Source: Bacteroidales bacterium (GTDB lineage Bacteria; Bacteroidota; Bacteroidia; Bacteroidales; JAADJA01). Taken from it: DNA of 7,530 nucleotides. A model generated the notes under the pieces. The model worked only from the letters and a program-made list of their open reading frames with translations. It was not told where the DNA came from and ran no database searches. Within the stretch, counting starts at the first letter, position 1, and every line of letters starts with the position of its first letter. Location of the stretch: contig JAIORT010000774.1 in NCBI GenBank assembly GCA_021107975.1, positions 1-7,530 on the forward strand, read 5' to 3'. The position numbers were made by a program, and so were the translations under genes. Below are positions 7,305 to 7,530 of the stretch, piece after piece.

Positions 7305-7337
7305 TTAAAATAAAAATTGGCTGCTAATATACAAAAG
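7305..7337 (-). promoter_or_regulatory. Weak candidate promoter of the AGCS symporter gene
   Basis: Read on the minus strand, CTTTTG (7337-7332) is followed after 19 bp by TATTTTAA (7312-7305). The spacing and the TTTG -33 box fit the Bacteroidota consensus, but the -7 box matches only TA..TT of TAnnTTTG. A start near 7298 would leave a leader of about 35 nt before the ATG at 7264. Confidence 0.3.
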
Positions 7338-7421
7338 TTATTATGTGAGGATAAAATAAAATTTAATGAATAGGATACTTAATTTAGAAAAGCCAATATC
7401 TGAAATTCCAACGACTGATGA

Positions 7422-7530
7422 CCAAAGGGAACCCTTATGGGAAGGAATCCGTCAGGAAAACCAATTTCTAACTATAAAATAACATGAGTTCGGGATTTTT
7501 TAATAAAGGAAGGACATCCCTAACGGGACT
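7422..7530. repeat. Inverted-repeat-rich edge sequence, possible copy of a dispersed repeat
   Basis: G+C-richer patches sit in AT-rich DNA with short inverted repeats: AAGGGAACCCTT (about 7425-7436), and near the end TCCC-TAAC-GGGA within ACATCCCTAACGGGACT. On the minus strand the latter reads AGTCCCGTTAGGGATGT, a small five-pair stem with a GTTA loop. From general familiarity, GTCCCGTTAGGGAC-like hairpins recur between genes in some Bacteroidota genomes, but only one copy is visible and the element is cut by the window end. A 38-codon ORF (7366-7482) overlaps it and is probably not a gene. Confidence 0.25.

Noticed and set aside
7366..7482. 38-codon plus-strand ORF starting MNRILNLEKPIS, followed by an ATG at 7484 open to the window end
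   Set aside because: Too short, no recognised family, no promoter or leader signal, and it overlaps inverted repeats. Chance ORFs or repeat-derived sequence are as likely.

Overview
The window looks like an ordinary chromosomal stretch from a member of the Bacteroidota, probably Bacteroidales-like and uncultured. The evidence is low G+C DNA, starts without Shine-Dalgarno sequences, TAnnTTTG-type promoter elements, and gene families in their typical Bacteroidota forms: a ClpB with GTTGVGKT in its second Walker A, a PorT/OMP_b-brl_2-like outer-membrane barrel, a transketolase split over two genes, and an AGCS sodium:amino-acid symporter with a long N-terminal extension. The phylum assignment is an inference from these traits; no rRNA is present.

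Layout: positions 1-2567 (+) hold clpB, which is open at the left edge and lacks only about the first ten residues. After a 138-bp AT-rich gap comes an outer-membrane beta-barrel gene at 2706-3440 (+), closed by a clear rho-independent terminator at 3468-3500. A Bacteroidota -7 element overlaps the end of its T-tract and probably starts the next unit: the N-terminal transketolase subunit at 3536-4363, overlapping by 4 bp the C-terminal subunit at 4360-5310 (both +). A 280-bp convergent gap (5311-5590) follows. It contains a G+C-enriched, hairpin-forming island of about 130 bp and a promoter-like TTG-N19-TAAATTTG with no gene downstream on its strand. The AGCS symporter lies on the minus strand at 7264-5591. 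The right edge (7265-7530) has no convincing gene but carries inverted repeats that may belong to a dispersed repeat.

The genes do not form one functional system. ClpB serves protein disaggregation, the barrel sits in the outer membrane, the transketolase pair is one enzyme of the non-oxidative pentose phosphate pathway, and the symporter imports small neutral amino acids with Na+. I found no mobile-element gene, CRISPR, tRNA or defence locus. The least explained pieces are the structured island between the convergent genes and the repeat-like right edge.
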